A DNA stretch of 64,000 nt, taken from the NCBI RefSeq assembly GCF_012849095.1, contig NZ_CP051680.1, positions 2,046,001 through 2,110,000 of the forward strand. Direction: 5' to 3'. Position numbers and translations under genes: made by a program. Each line of letters starts with the position of its first letter. Position 1 is the stretch's first letter. Under the pieces are notes generated by a model. It had not been told where the DNA came from. It searched no databases and saw nothing but the letters and a program-made list of their open reading frames with translations. Shown piece by piece: positions 17,536-25,976 of this stretch. The DNA comes from Cohnella herbarum (GTDB lineage Bacteria > Bacillota > Bacilli > Paenibacillales > Paenibacillaceae).

Positions 17536-20500
17536 TTAGAACAGCATGAGCTGGTTGGATTCGGGAAGCCCTCTGAAAGTCCCTAAACCGGTCAACACTT
17601 CCACGATCGTCTTACTCGCTTTGGACCGTTGCTGGAAGTCTTCGATCGACAGGAAATCCCCTTCTTCCCGGGATGCGGCTATGTTGCGGGCGGCATTCTC
17701 GCCGACGCCGGCGATCGCTCCGAACGGAGGAATCAGACTATCTCCATCAATAATGAAGCGCGTCGCTTCCGAACGATATAGATCGACCGATTTGAACTTC
17801 AGTCCTCTGGCGGTCATCTCCAGCCCCATCTCGAGGATCGAGATCATGCTCTTTTCTTTCGTCGTCGCTTGGAAACCTTTCTCTTCGATTTCCAGCAGCA
17901 TCTTCAATATCGCGTCATACCCTTGGCAGAACAATTCCACGTCGAAATCGGCCGCGCGAACCGAATAATAAGTCGCATAATATTCAATCGGATAATAAAG
18001 TTTGAAATAGGCCGTGCGGACTGCCGAAATGACGTATGCCGCGGCATGGGCTTTCGGGAACATGTACTCGATGCGCAGGCAAGAATCTATGTACCATTGC
18101 GGCACCTTGCATCGCTTCATCTCTTCGATCCACTCCGGCGTTAACCCTCTGCCTTTCCGGACGCTTTCCGTAATTTTGAACGCAAGCGATGCATCCATTC
18201 CGGCTTTATAAATAAGAAATAGCATGATATCGTCACGGCAACCGATAACCGTCTTAATCGTGCAAGTATTATTTTTGATCAATTCTTGCGCATTGCCGAG
18301 CCATACTCCCGTTCCATGCGAGAGCCCCGAGATTTGCAGCAGATCGGCGAAGGAGGACGGCTTCGTCTCTTCGAGCATCTGCCTTACGAACCGTGTTCCC
18401 ATCTCCGGCACGCCGAAGGTAGCGACGGGGGAGCGAATTTGCTGCGGGCTGACGCCTAGCGCCGTCACGGAGTTGAACATGCTCATGACTTTAGGGTCGT
18501 TCATCGGAATCGTAGTCGGGTCTACCCCGGTCAAATCCTGCAACATCCGCATCATCGTCGGATCGTCGTGTCCCAGGATATCGAGCTTCAGAAGATTATC
18601 CTCGAAGGCATGATAATCGAAGTGGGTCGTTTTCCACTCCGAGTTTTTATCGTCCGCAGGGAACTGCACCGGAGTGACATCCTCCACTTCGATGTAATCC
18701 GGAACGACGACGATTCCCCCCGGATGCTGACCCGTGCTGCGTTTAACTCCCGTGCAGCCGGCCGCCAATCGATTCAGCTCCGCGCCCCGCCATGATTTCC
18801 CTTGTTCTTCCTCATACTTTTTCGTAAAGCCGAACGCGGTTTTCTCCGCCACGGTTCCTATCGTACCCGCGCGAAAAACGCCTTTCTCGCCGAACATCTC
18901 CTTCGTGAAATTGTGAGCCGTCGGCTGATACTCGCCCGAGAAATTCAAATCGATATCAGGAACTTTATCTCCCTTGAAACCGAGGAAAGTTTCGAAAGGA
19001 ATATCTTGACCCTCGCCTTTCATAATCGTAGAGCAATGAGGACAAGCCTTGTCCGGCAGATCGAACCCGCTTGGCACGCTGCCGTCCAGAAACCATTCGC
19101 TGTGTTTGCATTCCGGGTTCACGCACAGATAATGCGCCGGAAGCGGATTAACTTCGGAAATGCCCAGGAACATGGCGACGACGGAAGAGCCTACGGACCC
19201 CCTCGATCCAACGAGATATCCGTCTTTGTTGGATTTCTTCACGAGTTTCTCGGAAATCAGATAGTTGGCCGAGAATCCGAATTTGATAATCGGAACGAGC
19301 TCTTTTTCCAGCCTGTCGATAACAAGCTGCGGCAATTCGTCTCCGTACATGCTCTTAGCGGTATCGTAGCAAGTATTGCGAATTTCGTCGTCCGCCCCTT
19401 CGATAATCGGGGTGAACAGCTTGTCCGGAAACAGCTTGATTTCCTCGAACCGGTCCGCAAGCTCCGACGTATTTTTGACGACGACTTCGTACGCTTTCTC
19501 GGCGCCGAGAAACTGGAAAGCTTCCAGCATCTCCGCGGTCGTTCGGAAGTGCGCATCCGGTTTGCGCTGGTCTTTCAGCGGACTGAACCCCGTAATGCCA
19601 TGAATCGTAATGTCGCGGAATATTTTCTCCCGGGGCGCGAGGTAATGCACGTTCCCGGTCGCGATCACGGGTTTCGTCAGCTTCTCGCCGATTCGGCAAA
19701 TGCGGCGTAACGCTTCTTCCAAGGCGCTCCGGCTGGCGACTAAACCTTTGTCCAGCAAATGCAGGTAGAAATCGATCGGCTGAACTTCCAGTACGTCGTA
19801 GAACGCCGCCACTTCCTCGGCCTCTTCCTGCGACTTGTTCAGCACCGTCTCGAACAATTCGCCCTTCTCGCAGCCCGATATGACCAGCAAACCTTCGCGA
19901 TGCTCGATCAGCTTGCTCTTCGGAATACATGCAACGCGGTTTAGATAATCCGTATGGGATAAGGAAATGAGCTTAAATAAGTTTTTCTTGCCGACCGCGT
20001 TCAGCGCGTAGACGCCGCAATGGAACGGACGGGTCGTTTTCCAACTATTATCGTTAACTTCATTCAACGCATTTAACTCCGTTACGCCGCGGACCATAGC
20101 GTCTTTCAGCAAACCGGTCAGGATGCCGCCCAAAGCAATCGTATCGTCGATAGCTCTATGGTGATTTTCCAATGAAACCTTGTATAGCGATGCTAGCGTG
20201 TTTAATCGGTGATTCTTCATCGAAGGATGCAGGAACCGAGCCAACTCCAACGTATCCAGCGCGGGATTCGAGATGGGAGGAAGGCCGTGTTGCTTGCAAG
20301 CTTCCTGCATGAAACCCACGTCGAACCTCGCGTTATGAGCGACGAGAACGGCATCCCCGATGAAGGCGATGAACTCCTTCAGCTTCGGTTCGAGTTCCGG
20401 CGCATCCGCGACCATTTCATCCGTGATGTTCGTTAATTGTTGGATGTTATAAGGAATCGGCTCATGCGGGTTCACGAACGTTTCGAATCGGTCGACTTCC

Positions 20501-21846
20501 TGTCCGTTCACCATCTTGATGCCCGCGAGCTCGATGATTTTGTTGTTCGTCACCGAAAGCCCCGTCGTCTCGATATCGAACACGACGTATTCGGCGTCCG
20601 CCAAGCTTTGCTCCCTTGGCTGAATAACCATAGGGACGGCATCGTTGACAACGTTCGCTTCCACTCCGAACATTACTTTAATGCCGTGTTTTTTCCCGGC
20701 TTTGGCCGCATCCGGGAAACATTGGACGTTCGCGTGGTCCGTGACCGCGATCGCTTTATGCCCCCACTTCGCCGCCGTCTTAATGTAGACGTCGACGGGA
20801 GTTACCGCGTCCATCGTGCTCATCGTCGTGTGCAGATGAAATTCGACCCGTTTCTCCTCCGCAGTGTCCTTAGGCTCGGCAGGAGGCATCATCTCGCGTA
20901 TGTCGTTCGGGAACATAACGAGCTCGGGAGGGTTAAGAAACCGATCGTATTCGATCTTGCCTCGCATCTTCACCCATTTGCCGTTAGCGAGCAAGCCGAG
21001 CATCTTGACGTCTTCTTTGTTTTTGCCGAATATCTTAATCGACAACGAATCCGTGAAATCGGTAATATAACATTGGAACAAAGTGCTGCCCGTTCTAAGC
21101 TCCTTCGTCTCCAAGCCGAAGATCACGCCCTGCACGGTAACCTTCTTCTCTTCCTCGCGGATTTCCTGTATCGGAACGGCGGGTTCCTTGATCTCGTAAC
21201 CGTGAGCGAGAGTTTGCGGAGCTTCGCCTTCCTCTACCGGAACTTCCTCTCTCGCGCTGGCCATCAGTTGCTCGATCGCCTCTCGATTTTCCTGCTCGAT
21301 TTTCTGCGTGAACTCGGAGTAAGTTTCCGGCTTTGTTTCTCCAACCGCGAGCTTTACCCGACAAGGACGAAGAAATCGTTCCTCGAAAAATTTAGCGGCA
21401 TATACGTCGATTTCTTTTTTTCGCGCAAGCCCTAAGTTCGTATCGTTAAGTAAAGTAATCGTAAGGATGTCGCCTTCCACGCCCACGTCGGCTTTCGCTA
21501 GCCATCCGTTGACCGAAGCGATTTCTTGCTGCATCCTCTCCACGAATACCATCCAATACTCCTGAACGATACTCTGCGTGGTCACGGTAGGCGCATAGTT
21601 GAATATCATGCCGATCTCCGCGATATGTCCGAGCTTTGCCTTAACCCTCTCCGCGAATCCGGTATAAATGGGTTTAGGAATTATTGTATTCTTCCCGATA
21701 TATAAGGTCCATTCCTTGCTGGAACGGCTGATTTCCACCTTCTCGATATGACCGTCCCGAAAATGTTGCCCTAGCCACTCGGTCGGCAGCTCCGCCTGTT
21801 GCAGCAGTACCTCGAACCGTTTTCGTTGATCTTCCGTCGGCTGCAT
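17536..21846 (-). CDS. polC: DNA polymerase III PolC
   Basis: Replicative Gram-positive-type DNA polymerase. I start at ATG 21846 (MQPTEDQRKRFEVLL), nine bases after AGGAGAGG, giving 1436 residues, the family norm; longer in-frame extensions to 21936 look non-native. Order: N-terminal domains, OB fold (about 240-330), PHP (HLHTTMSTMD), inserted DEDD proofreading exonuclease (VVFDIETTGLS near 419; HNARFDVGFM), second PHP half, zinc finger CVNPECKH...CPHCSTI (about 915-945), palm PDIDLNFSGEYQ near 967 and the fingers/HhH region. Confidence 0.97.
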   Translation of the reverse strand: MQPTEDQRKRFEVLLQQAELPTEWLGQHFRDGHIEKVEISRSSKEWTLYIGKNTIIPKPIYTGFAERVKAKLGHIAEIGMIFNYAPTVTTQSIVQEYWMVFVERMQQEIASVNGWLAKADVGVEGDILTITLLNDTNLGLARKKEIDVYAAKFFEERFLRPCRVKLAVGETKPETYSEFTQKIEQENREAIEQLMASAREEVPVEEGEAPQTLAHGYEIKEPAVPIQEIREEEKKVTVQGVIFGLETKELRTGSTLFQCYITDFTDSLSIKIFGKNKEDVKMLGLLANGKWVKMRGKIEYDRFLNPPELVMFPNDIREMMPPAEPKDTAEEKRVEFHLHTTMSTMDAVTPVDVYIKTAAKWGHKAIAVTDHANVQCFPDAAKAGKKHGIKVMFGVEANVVNDAVPMVIQPREQSLADAEYVVFDIETTGLSVTNNKIIELAGIKMVNGQEVDRFETFVNPHEPIPYNIQQLTNITDEMVADAPELEPKLKEFIAFIGDAVLVAHNARFDVGFMQEACKQHGLPPISNPALDTLELARFLHPSMKNHRLNTLASLYKVSLENHHRAIDDTIALGGILTGLLKDAMVRGVTELNALNEVNDNSWKTTRPFHCGVYALNAVGKKNLFKLISLSHTDYLNRVACIPKSKLIEHREGLLVISGCEKGELFETVLNKSQEEAEEVAAFYDVLEVQPIDFYLHLLDKGLVASRSALEEALRRICRIGEKLTKPVIATGNVHYLAPREKIFRDITIHGITGFSPLKDQRKPDAHFRTTAEMLEAFQFLGAEKAYEVVVKNTSELADRFEEIKLFPDKLFTPIIEGADDEIRNTCYDTAKSMYGDELPQLVIDRLEKELVPIIKFGFSANYLISEKLVKKSNKDGYLVGSRGSVGSSVVAMFLGISEVNPLPAHYLCVNPECKHSEWFLDGSVPSGFDLPDKACPHCSTIMKGEGQDIPFETFLGFKGDKVPDIDLNFSGEYQPTAHNFTKEMFGEKGVFRAGTIGTVAEKTAFGFTKKYEEEQGKSWRGAELNRLAAGCTGVKRSTGQHPGGIVVVPDYIEVEDVTPVQFPADDKNSEWKTTHFDYHAFEDNLLKLDILGHDDPTMMRMLQDLTGVDPTTIPMNDPKVMSMFNSVTALGVSPQQIRSPVATFGVPEMGTRFVRQMLEETKPSSFADLLQISGLSHGTGVWLGNAQELIKNNTCTIKTVIGCRDDIMLFLIYKAGMDASLAFKITESVRKGRGLTPEWIEEMKRCKVPQWYIDSCLRIEYMFPKAHAAAYVISAVRTAYFKLYYPIEYYATYYSVRAADFDVELFCQGYDAILKMLLEIEEKGFQATTKEKSMISILEMGLEMTARGLKFKSVDLYRSEATRFIIDGDSLIPPFGAIAGVGENAARNIAASREEGDFLSIEDFQQRSKASKTIVEVLTGLGTFRGLPESNQLMLF

Positions 21847-21963
21847 CCCCACGTTCCTCTCCTGTCCCACACCCGGTAAATATAAAAGCTTCCGTGAAAA
21901 AGGTCCGATGCACATGCATCCGTAAACCGTCTTCAATCAGAAGCTAACGTTACGCTTTCTATT

Positions 21964-21992
21964 ATTCTACCTGAATGACCATATGCGAGCAA
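21964..21992 (-). promoter_or_regulatory. Sigma-A promoter of polC
   Basis: Minus strand TTGCTC (21992-21987), 17-base spacer, TAGAAT (21969-21964). It lies 40 bases past the S41 peptidase gene, for which I found no terminator, so readthrough into polC is possible. Confidence 0.6.
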
Positions 21993-22032
21993 TACATAAT
22001 CTCGACCGCTTTCGTAGATTTATATTCGTAGA

Positions 22033-23742
22033 TCATCTGCTTAACGCTTCGATTGCGCTCTGCAATTCGACGTCCCGGCCTTCCAGATAACGTTCTCGAA
22101 AAGTGTCTTCGTTAAGAGGAATCCGAATGTCGGGAATCGCTCCCCCGATGCCCGCGCCGTTGGAATCTCCTTGAATCCGCCCCTTCTCGTCAAGCGATCT
22201 GCCGTCGGGAAAATGTACGGCAAGATCTCCGGGCAGCTCGATTTCGATGGGGCTGCTCATAATGCCGAAGGAAGCCGCGGATGGCGTGAAACCGATGACC
22301 GTAACGTTGGGCAAGCCGTCCAGCGCCAGAGGAATGCCTTCTGCCGAACTGCCCGTACGATTGTTGATCAGAATCGCGATTTTACCGCCATAATAAGGCT
22401 CCCGTGGTACCACGGAGATGATTTCATTGCGATTGACCTCGAAACGTCCCGAATTCCGATTGTAATAACTTACCGTTTCGTAATGTTGCCGTTCTTGGAC
22501 GAAAAATGCGGCGATGTCGGCGGCCATTTGATCTTCACCTCCAGGGTTGTTCCTTAAGTCGATAATCAAACCTTTTACCTGCTTCTCCAGAAAGCCTCGA
22601 ATCGCTTCACCAACGCTTTTTGTCGGAGAGATGACACCCGGGCTTGATAACAAATGCTTAATTTTCACGTAGCCGATTCCGTTGTCAAGCCATTGGCTTT
22701 CTACGGGGGACACTTTCAAATCGGCTTCGGTTAGCTTTGGTTTCGTACGTTTTAACGTCTCGAATCCGTCGTCGTAAGCCGTTAATTTTGTTGCAATAAG
22801 TCGTTGTTCCCCCAGATTACGAAACTCCACTCGTACGGAATTACCGACTTTGGCCCGCGCCATAAAACGACCTTTATTTTCGGCTATCGCCTCGATCGTA
22901 GCCGAATTTGCATCGCTCCAAGAGGTACGCTCGAACGCTTCTTCCGCTGTCATGCCGTTCCAACCGACAATTTCCGCCCCCGGTTTCATGCCGCCCAGAT
23001 CGGCCGGACTGCCCGGAATCACAAAGCTGGCAAGCACTTCCCCGTTATCGAGCTTTACGACGCTGATGCCGAATCCTCCGCCGACCGAATCATAAAAGTG
23101 GTTATTGCCATCGTAGACGTTTTCGTTTGCGATTTTTACGTGCCCGTCCTTGAACGAAAACAAGTATTCTCGCAGCGTCCGGTAATATGCGGCTTCGTCC
23201 GAGTCCTGGTCCGCTTTCGCGAAGATCGGTTCGTATTTGTTCCGCAATGCTCGCCAATCGATGTTTTTCCATTCGCCGAACGGATACTCGCGCGATAGTC
23301 TATCGTTCATGCGAACGAACGCTTCAGCGTAGCCGAGCTCGCCGAATTCGCTGGTCGGATTGTACCGCAATACCCCTGCGTACATAAGCGATATTGAGAT
23401 AGGGATGACTCCGAGCAAACCAATGGCCATTCGGACGACTCGAATGAGCGGCTTGCGGGATGGAACCCATGGGCGTTTCCGTTGGAATAATCTTTGAAGC
23501 GTGAGCAGAAACTGCAAGACCGTCAGTCCATAGAGGACTAGGGCGGGAAGCGAAGCGTCTCCGACGATTAACAAGCTAACGAGTGCAACAAGCACACCCA
23601 CGCTCGGAACGAAATCGAACGCTCTAACCTGATTTTTGATCGGCAAAGCATAACGAAGCAACACAAACAACTGGAGTACGATTAGAAATGCGGTGTAGAC
23701 GGTAAGCCACTTAATCGAATCAATCGTGCCGATAAAACTCAT
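22033..23742 (-). CDS. Membrane-anchored PDZ-S41 family peptidase
   Basis: About 569 residues from ATG 23742 (MSFIGTIDSIKW; a GTG four codons upstream lies within the Shine-Dalgarno). Four predicted membrane segments fill residues 1-125, then an extracytoplasmic part: a PDZ domain (GGGFGISVVKLDNGEVLASFVIPGS; GMKPGAEIVGWNG) and an S41/TSPc domain (IGYVKIKHL, GLIIDLRNNPGGED, nucleophile in NNRTGSSAEG). The Lys of the Ser-Lys dyad of CtpA-type enzymes, expected in a GxTxGK motif, is not visible: the site reads GFTPSAASFG. So it may be a tricorn-core-like variant or inactive. Follows the histidine kinase gene by about 90 bases; membrane topology and context suggest an envelope protease under its control. 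Confidence 0.82.
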   Translation of the reverse strand: MSFIGTIDSIKWLTVYTAFLIVLQLFVLLRYALPIKNQVRAFDFVPSVGVLVALVSLLIVGDASLPALVLYGLTVLQFLLTLQRLFQRKRPWVPSRKPLIRVVRMAIGLLGVIPISISLMYAGVLRYNPTSEFGELGYAEAFVRMNDRLSREYPFGEWKNIDWRALRNKYEPIFAKADQDSDEAAYYRTLREYLFSFKDGHVKIANENVYDGNNHFYDSVGGGFGISVVKLDNGEVLASFVIPGSPADLGGMKPGAEIVGWNGMTAEEAFERTSWSDANSATIEAIAENKGRFMARAKVGNSVRVEFRNLGEQRLIATKLTAYDDGFETLKRTKPKLTEADLKVSPVESQWLDNGIGYVKIKHLLSSPGVISPTKSVGEAIRGFLEKQVKGLIIDLRNNPGGEDQMAADIAAFFVQERQHYETVSYYNRNSGRFEVNRNEIISVVPREPYYGGKIAILINNRTGSSAEGIPLALDGLPNVTVIGFTPSAASFGIMSSPIEIELPGDLAVHFPDGRSLDEKGRIQGDSNGAGIGGAIPDIRIPLNEDTFRERYLEGRDVELQSAIEALSR

Positions 23743-23808
23743 TATTCCGTTCACCTCTGTTTACTTTTTCTCTGTCCGCGCGGTACAAAACGTAGCATAA
23801 GAGAGAAA

Positions 23809-23825
23809 TATGAACGGAGCGTGAA
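23809..23825 (-). promoter_or_regulatory. OmpR/PhoP-type direct repeat upstream of the S41 gene
   Basis: On the minus strand TTCACG (23825-23820), 5 bases, TTCATA (23814-23809): an 11-bp-spaced direct repeat, the geometry bound by PhoP/OmpR-family regulators, with a further TTCAGT abutting upstream. It lies between the kinase stop and the peptidase start. Binding by the adjacent regulator is inference. Confidence 0.3.
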
Positions 23826-23831
23826 CTGAAT

Positions 23832-25214
23832 TTAGCGTTTCTTTTCGTTAGGAACTGTCCGATGGAGATGTACGGTTACCGTCGTTCCTTGCTTAACGAT
23901 ACTATCCATTTCGACTTTTCCTCCGTGGAGGGAGACGATTTTATGAACGATTGCCAGCCCTAGACCATTTCCGCCTTCGCTTCTGGAAGTATCGCCCTTA
24001 TAGAAACGCTCGAAAATTCGCCCGAGATGCTCGGAAGCGATACCGATGCCGGAATCTCTAATCGTGACGAAATAACCAGCCGAACCTGGATCGATTTGAA
24101 GCCGAATCCAAATGCGGCCGCCTTTCGGCGTGAATTTAACGGCGTTGCCGAGAAGGTTAAGCCACACTTGGCTCAGCAGCTCCCGGTCGGCCAGGATCGA
24201 ATAAGAACCTCGCGGAAGTTCCAATTCAATACGAATGTTCTTGGCCAACAACTGAGGCTCGCTCGTGACAACCGATTGTCGGAGCTGCTCATCGAGCCGA
24301 TATTGTTCTAGCTCCAGAGGATGACGCTCGGACTCGAGCGAGGCGAGTTTCAGCAGATGGTCGCCCAATTTGGATAGACGCCCGCTTTCCGCGATGATAA
24401 TTTCCAACGCTTGTTCGCGTTCATCTTCAGGAACAAGGCGTTTGTCCTTCAGTGCCTTGGCAAAACCCGAGATAGACGTCAGCGGCGATTGAATTTCATG
24501 GGAGACGTTAGAAACGAATTCTTTGCGCATGTTCTCCAGTTGCCGAAGACCAACCGTCATTTCGGTAAAGCTTCGGGCGAGCGTACCGAGCTCGTCCTTA
24601 CGATCCGTGGCGAGCGCGAGGTCGTAATCTCCGTTCGCGATCTTATTCGTCGCTAACGTCAACGCTTTAATCGGCTTAACGATATATTTCGCGCCCAAGA
24701 GAACGAAGAGACCGCCGATCGCAAGCGCGATAAACAAAATGGCGCCTAGCAGCCTGAAGATAGCCGATTCGTTCTTGGAGGAAGGGGACACGAATAATGC
24801 GAGATGTTCGTCGCCAATGAGAAACGGCAGACCGACTAACGTCTCGTTATCTTGCGCGTTCGAAAGGTATACGTTGCCTTTCCGAACGAATTGTACGGCT
24901 TCCGTGCGGATATTGGTTTGATGAAGCTGACCGGATTCATAAGGAAAATATTGATGAGAGCCATTCGTCGCATACAGATCTAGATCATAAGAGCTTAACT
25001 TAGCCATACTTGTCATGAATGGGGCCATATCGGTTGGATTCGTCTGCCTATAAACTTGTACGATTTCTCTGCCTGCTGCTAGCAAATCCCGGTGACCCGT
25101 CTCGTCGAGCTCCTTCTCGAAAAACAACAAACCGAGCAACACCGCGATAGTCATTCCCGCGATCACCGCGGCAAGAAACGTTAGCGCGACACGGAAGTAC
25201 AACGTGCGGGTCAT
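23832..25214 (-). CDS. Sensor histidine kinase (HAMP-HisKA)
   Basis: 460-residue class I kinase. TM1 about 8-32, extracytoplasmic sensor about 33-152, TM2 about 157-178, HAMP about 178-232, HisKA with phospho-acceptor His239 in VSNVSHEIQSPLTS, then an HATPase domain with N box NLLGNAVKFTPKGG, G1 DSGIGIA, F box FERFYKGD and G2 GGNGLGLAIV. The usual ExP after the His is EIQSP. Start ATG 25214 overlaps the regulator stop (ATGA, 4 bases). Signal unknown; partner is the regulator upstream. Confidence 0.93.
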   Translation of the reverse strand: MTRTLYFRVALTFLAAVIAGMTIAVLLGLLFFEKELDETGHRDLLAAGREIVQVYRQTNPTDMAPFMTSMAKLSSYDLDLYATNGSHQYFPYESGQLHQTNIRTEAVQFVRKGNVYLSNAQDNETLVGLPFLIGDEHLALFVSPSSKNESAIFRLLGAILFIALAIGGLFVLLGAKYIVKPIKALTLATNKIANGDYDLALATDRKDELGTLARSFTEMTVGLRQLENMRKEFVSNVSHEIQSPLTSISGFAKALKDKRLVPEDEREQALEIIIAESGRLSKLGDHLLKLASLESERHPLELEQYRLDEQLRQSVVTSEPQLLAKNIRIELELPRGSYSILADRELLSQVWLNLLGNAVKFTPKGGRIWIRLQIDPGSAGYFVTIRDSGIGIASEHLGRIFERFYKGDTSRSEGGNGLGLAIVHKIVSLHGGKVEMDSIVKQGTTVTVHLHRTVPNEKKR

Positions 25215-25888
25215 TTCGCCACCTCAAGCCGATAACCGAGACTGCGTACGGTAGCGATCCGAAAGTGGCGCTCGTCGCCGGAGAACCGTTCACGAATGCG
25301 TTTCACATGAACGTCTACCGTACGATCATCTCCTTCGTAGTCTATCCCCCAAATTTCCATGATCAGTTGCTCGCGGGTCAATATTTGCCCCGGATAGCTT
25401 CCCAGCATGAACAGTAAAAGAAATTCCTTATTAGGCAATATCAATTGTTCGTTCCCGCGAAAAACTTTGTAAGATCCACGATCCAGCACGATGTCGCCCA
25501 GCCTAATGATCTGAGAAGTCGCGATCCGATAACGCTTTAGTAAAGCTTTGACCCGGAACACCAGTTCAACCGGATCGAACGGCTTGACCATGTAATCATC
25601 GGTTCCGAGCCGGAACGCTCTCACCTTCTGCTCGGATTCTCCTTGCGCGGTTACCATCATGAACGGCGCTTCCGGAAACCGGGAGCGAATCGCTTTGCAC
25701 AGCTCCCATCCATCCATGTTCGGCATCATAATATCGATAATGATTAGATCGGCAGGCTGCCGCTCCATGCTGATCAGTGCCTGAACGCCATCGCCCGCCT
25801 CGATCGTATCGAATCCTTCGTTTCTTAAATATAAAGAGATCAACTTGCGAATGTTAGAATCATCGTCCACGATCAAAATACTCGTCAT
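25211..25888 (-). CDS. OmpR-family response regulator
   Basis: 225 residues from ATG 25888 (MTSILIVDDDSN) after GGAGCAACCAACG; a start at 25909 adds MQKEQPT and is less likely. Receiver: D8-D10 acidic cluster, phospho-acceptor D52 in IIIDIMMPNMDG, Lys in MVKPFDPVEL. C-terminal winged helix ends with EGDDRTVDVHVKRIRERF and TVRSLGYRLEV. Cotranscribed with the kinase. No clear promoter in the 88 bases between it and proS, which are mostly the proS terminator. Confidence 0.93.
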   Translation of the reverse strand: MTSILIVDDDSNIRKLISLYLRNEGFDTIEAGDGVQALISMERQPADLIIIDIMMPNMDGWELCKAIRSRFPEAPFMMVTAQGESEQKVRAFRLGTDDYMVKPFDPVELVFRVKALLKRYRIATSQIIRLGDIVLDRGSYKVFRGNEQLILPNKEFLLLFMLGSYPGQILTREQLIMEIWGIDYEGDDRTVDVHVKRIRERFSGDERHFRIATVRSLGYRLEVAK

Positions 25889-25921
25889 CGTTGGTTGCTC
25901 CTTTTGCATAGCGCTCTTTCT

Positions 25922-25963
25922 AAAAAGAACCTCAATCCCCGCTTACAGCGGGTTTTGAGGTCC
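25922..25963 (-). terminator. Rho-independent terminator after proS
   Basis: Minus strand GACCTCAAAACCCGC - TGTAA - GCGGGGATTGAGGTTC followed by TTTTTAG: a long, strong stem 14 bases past the proS stop. Confidence 0.9.
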
Positions 25964-25976
25964 TCTCGCATACGAA

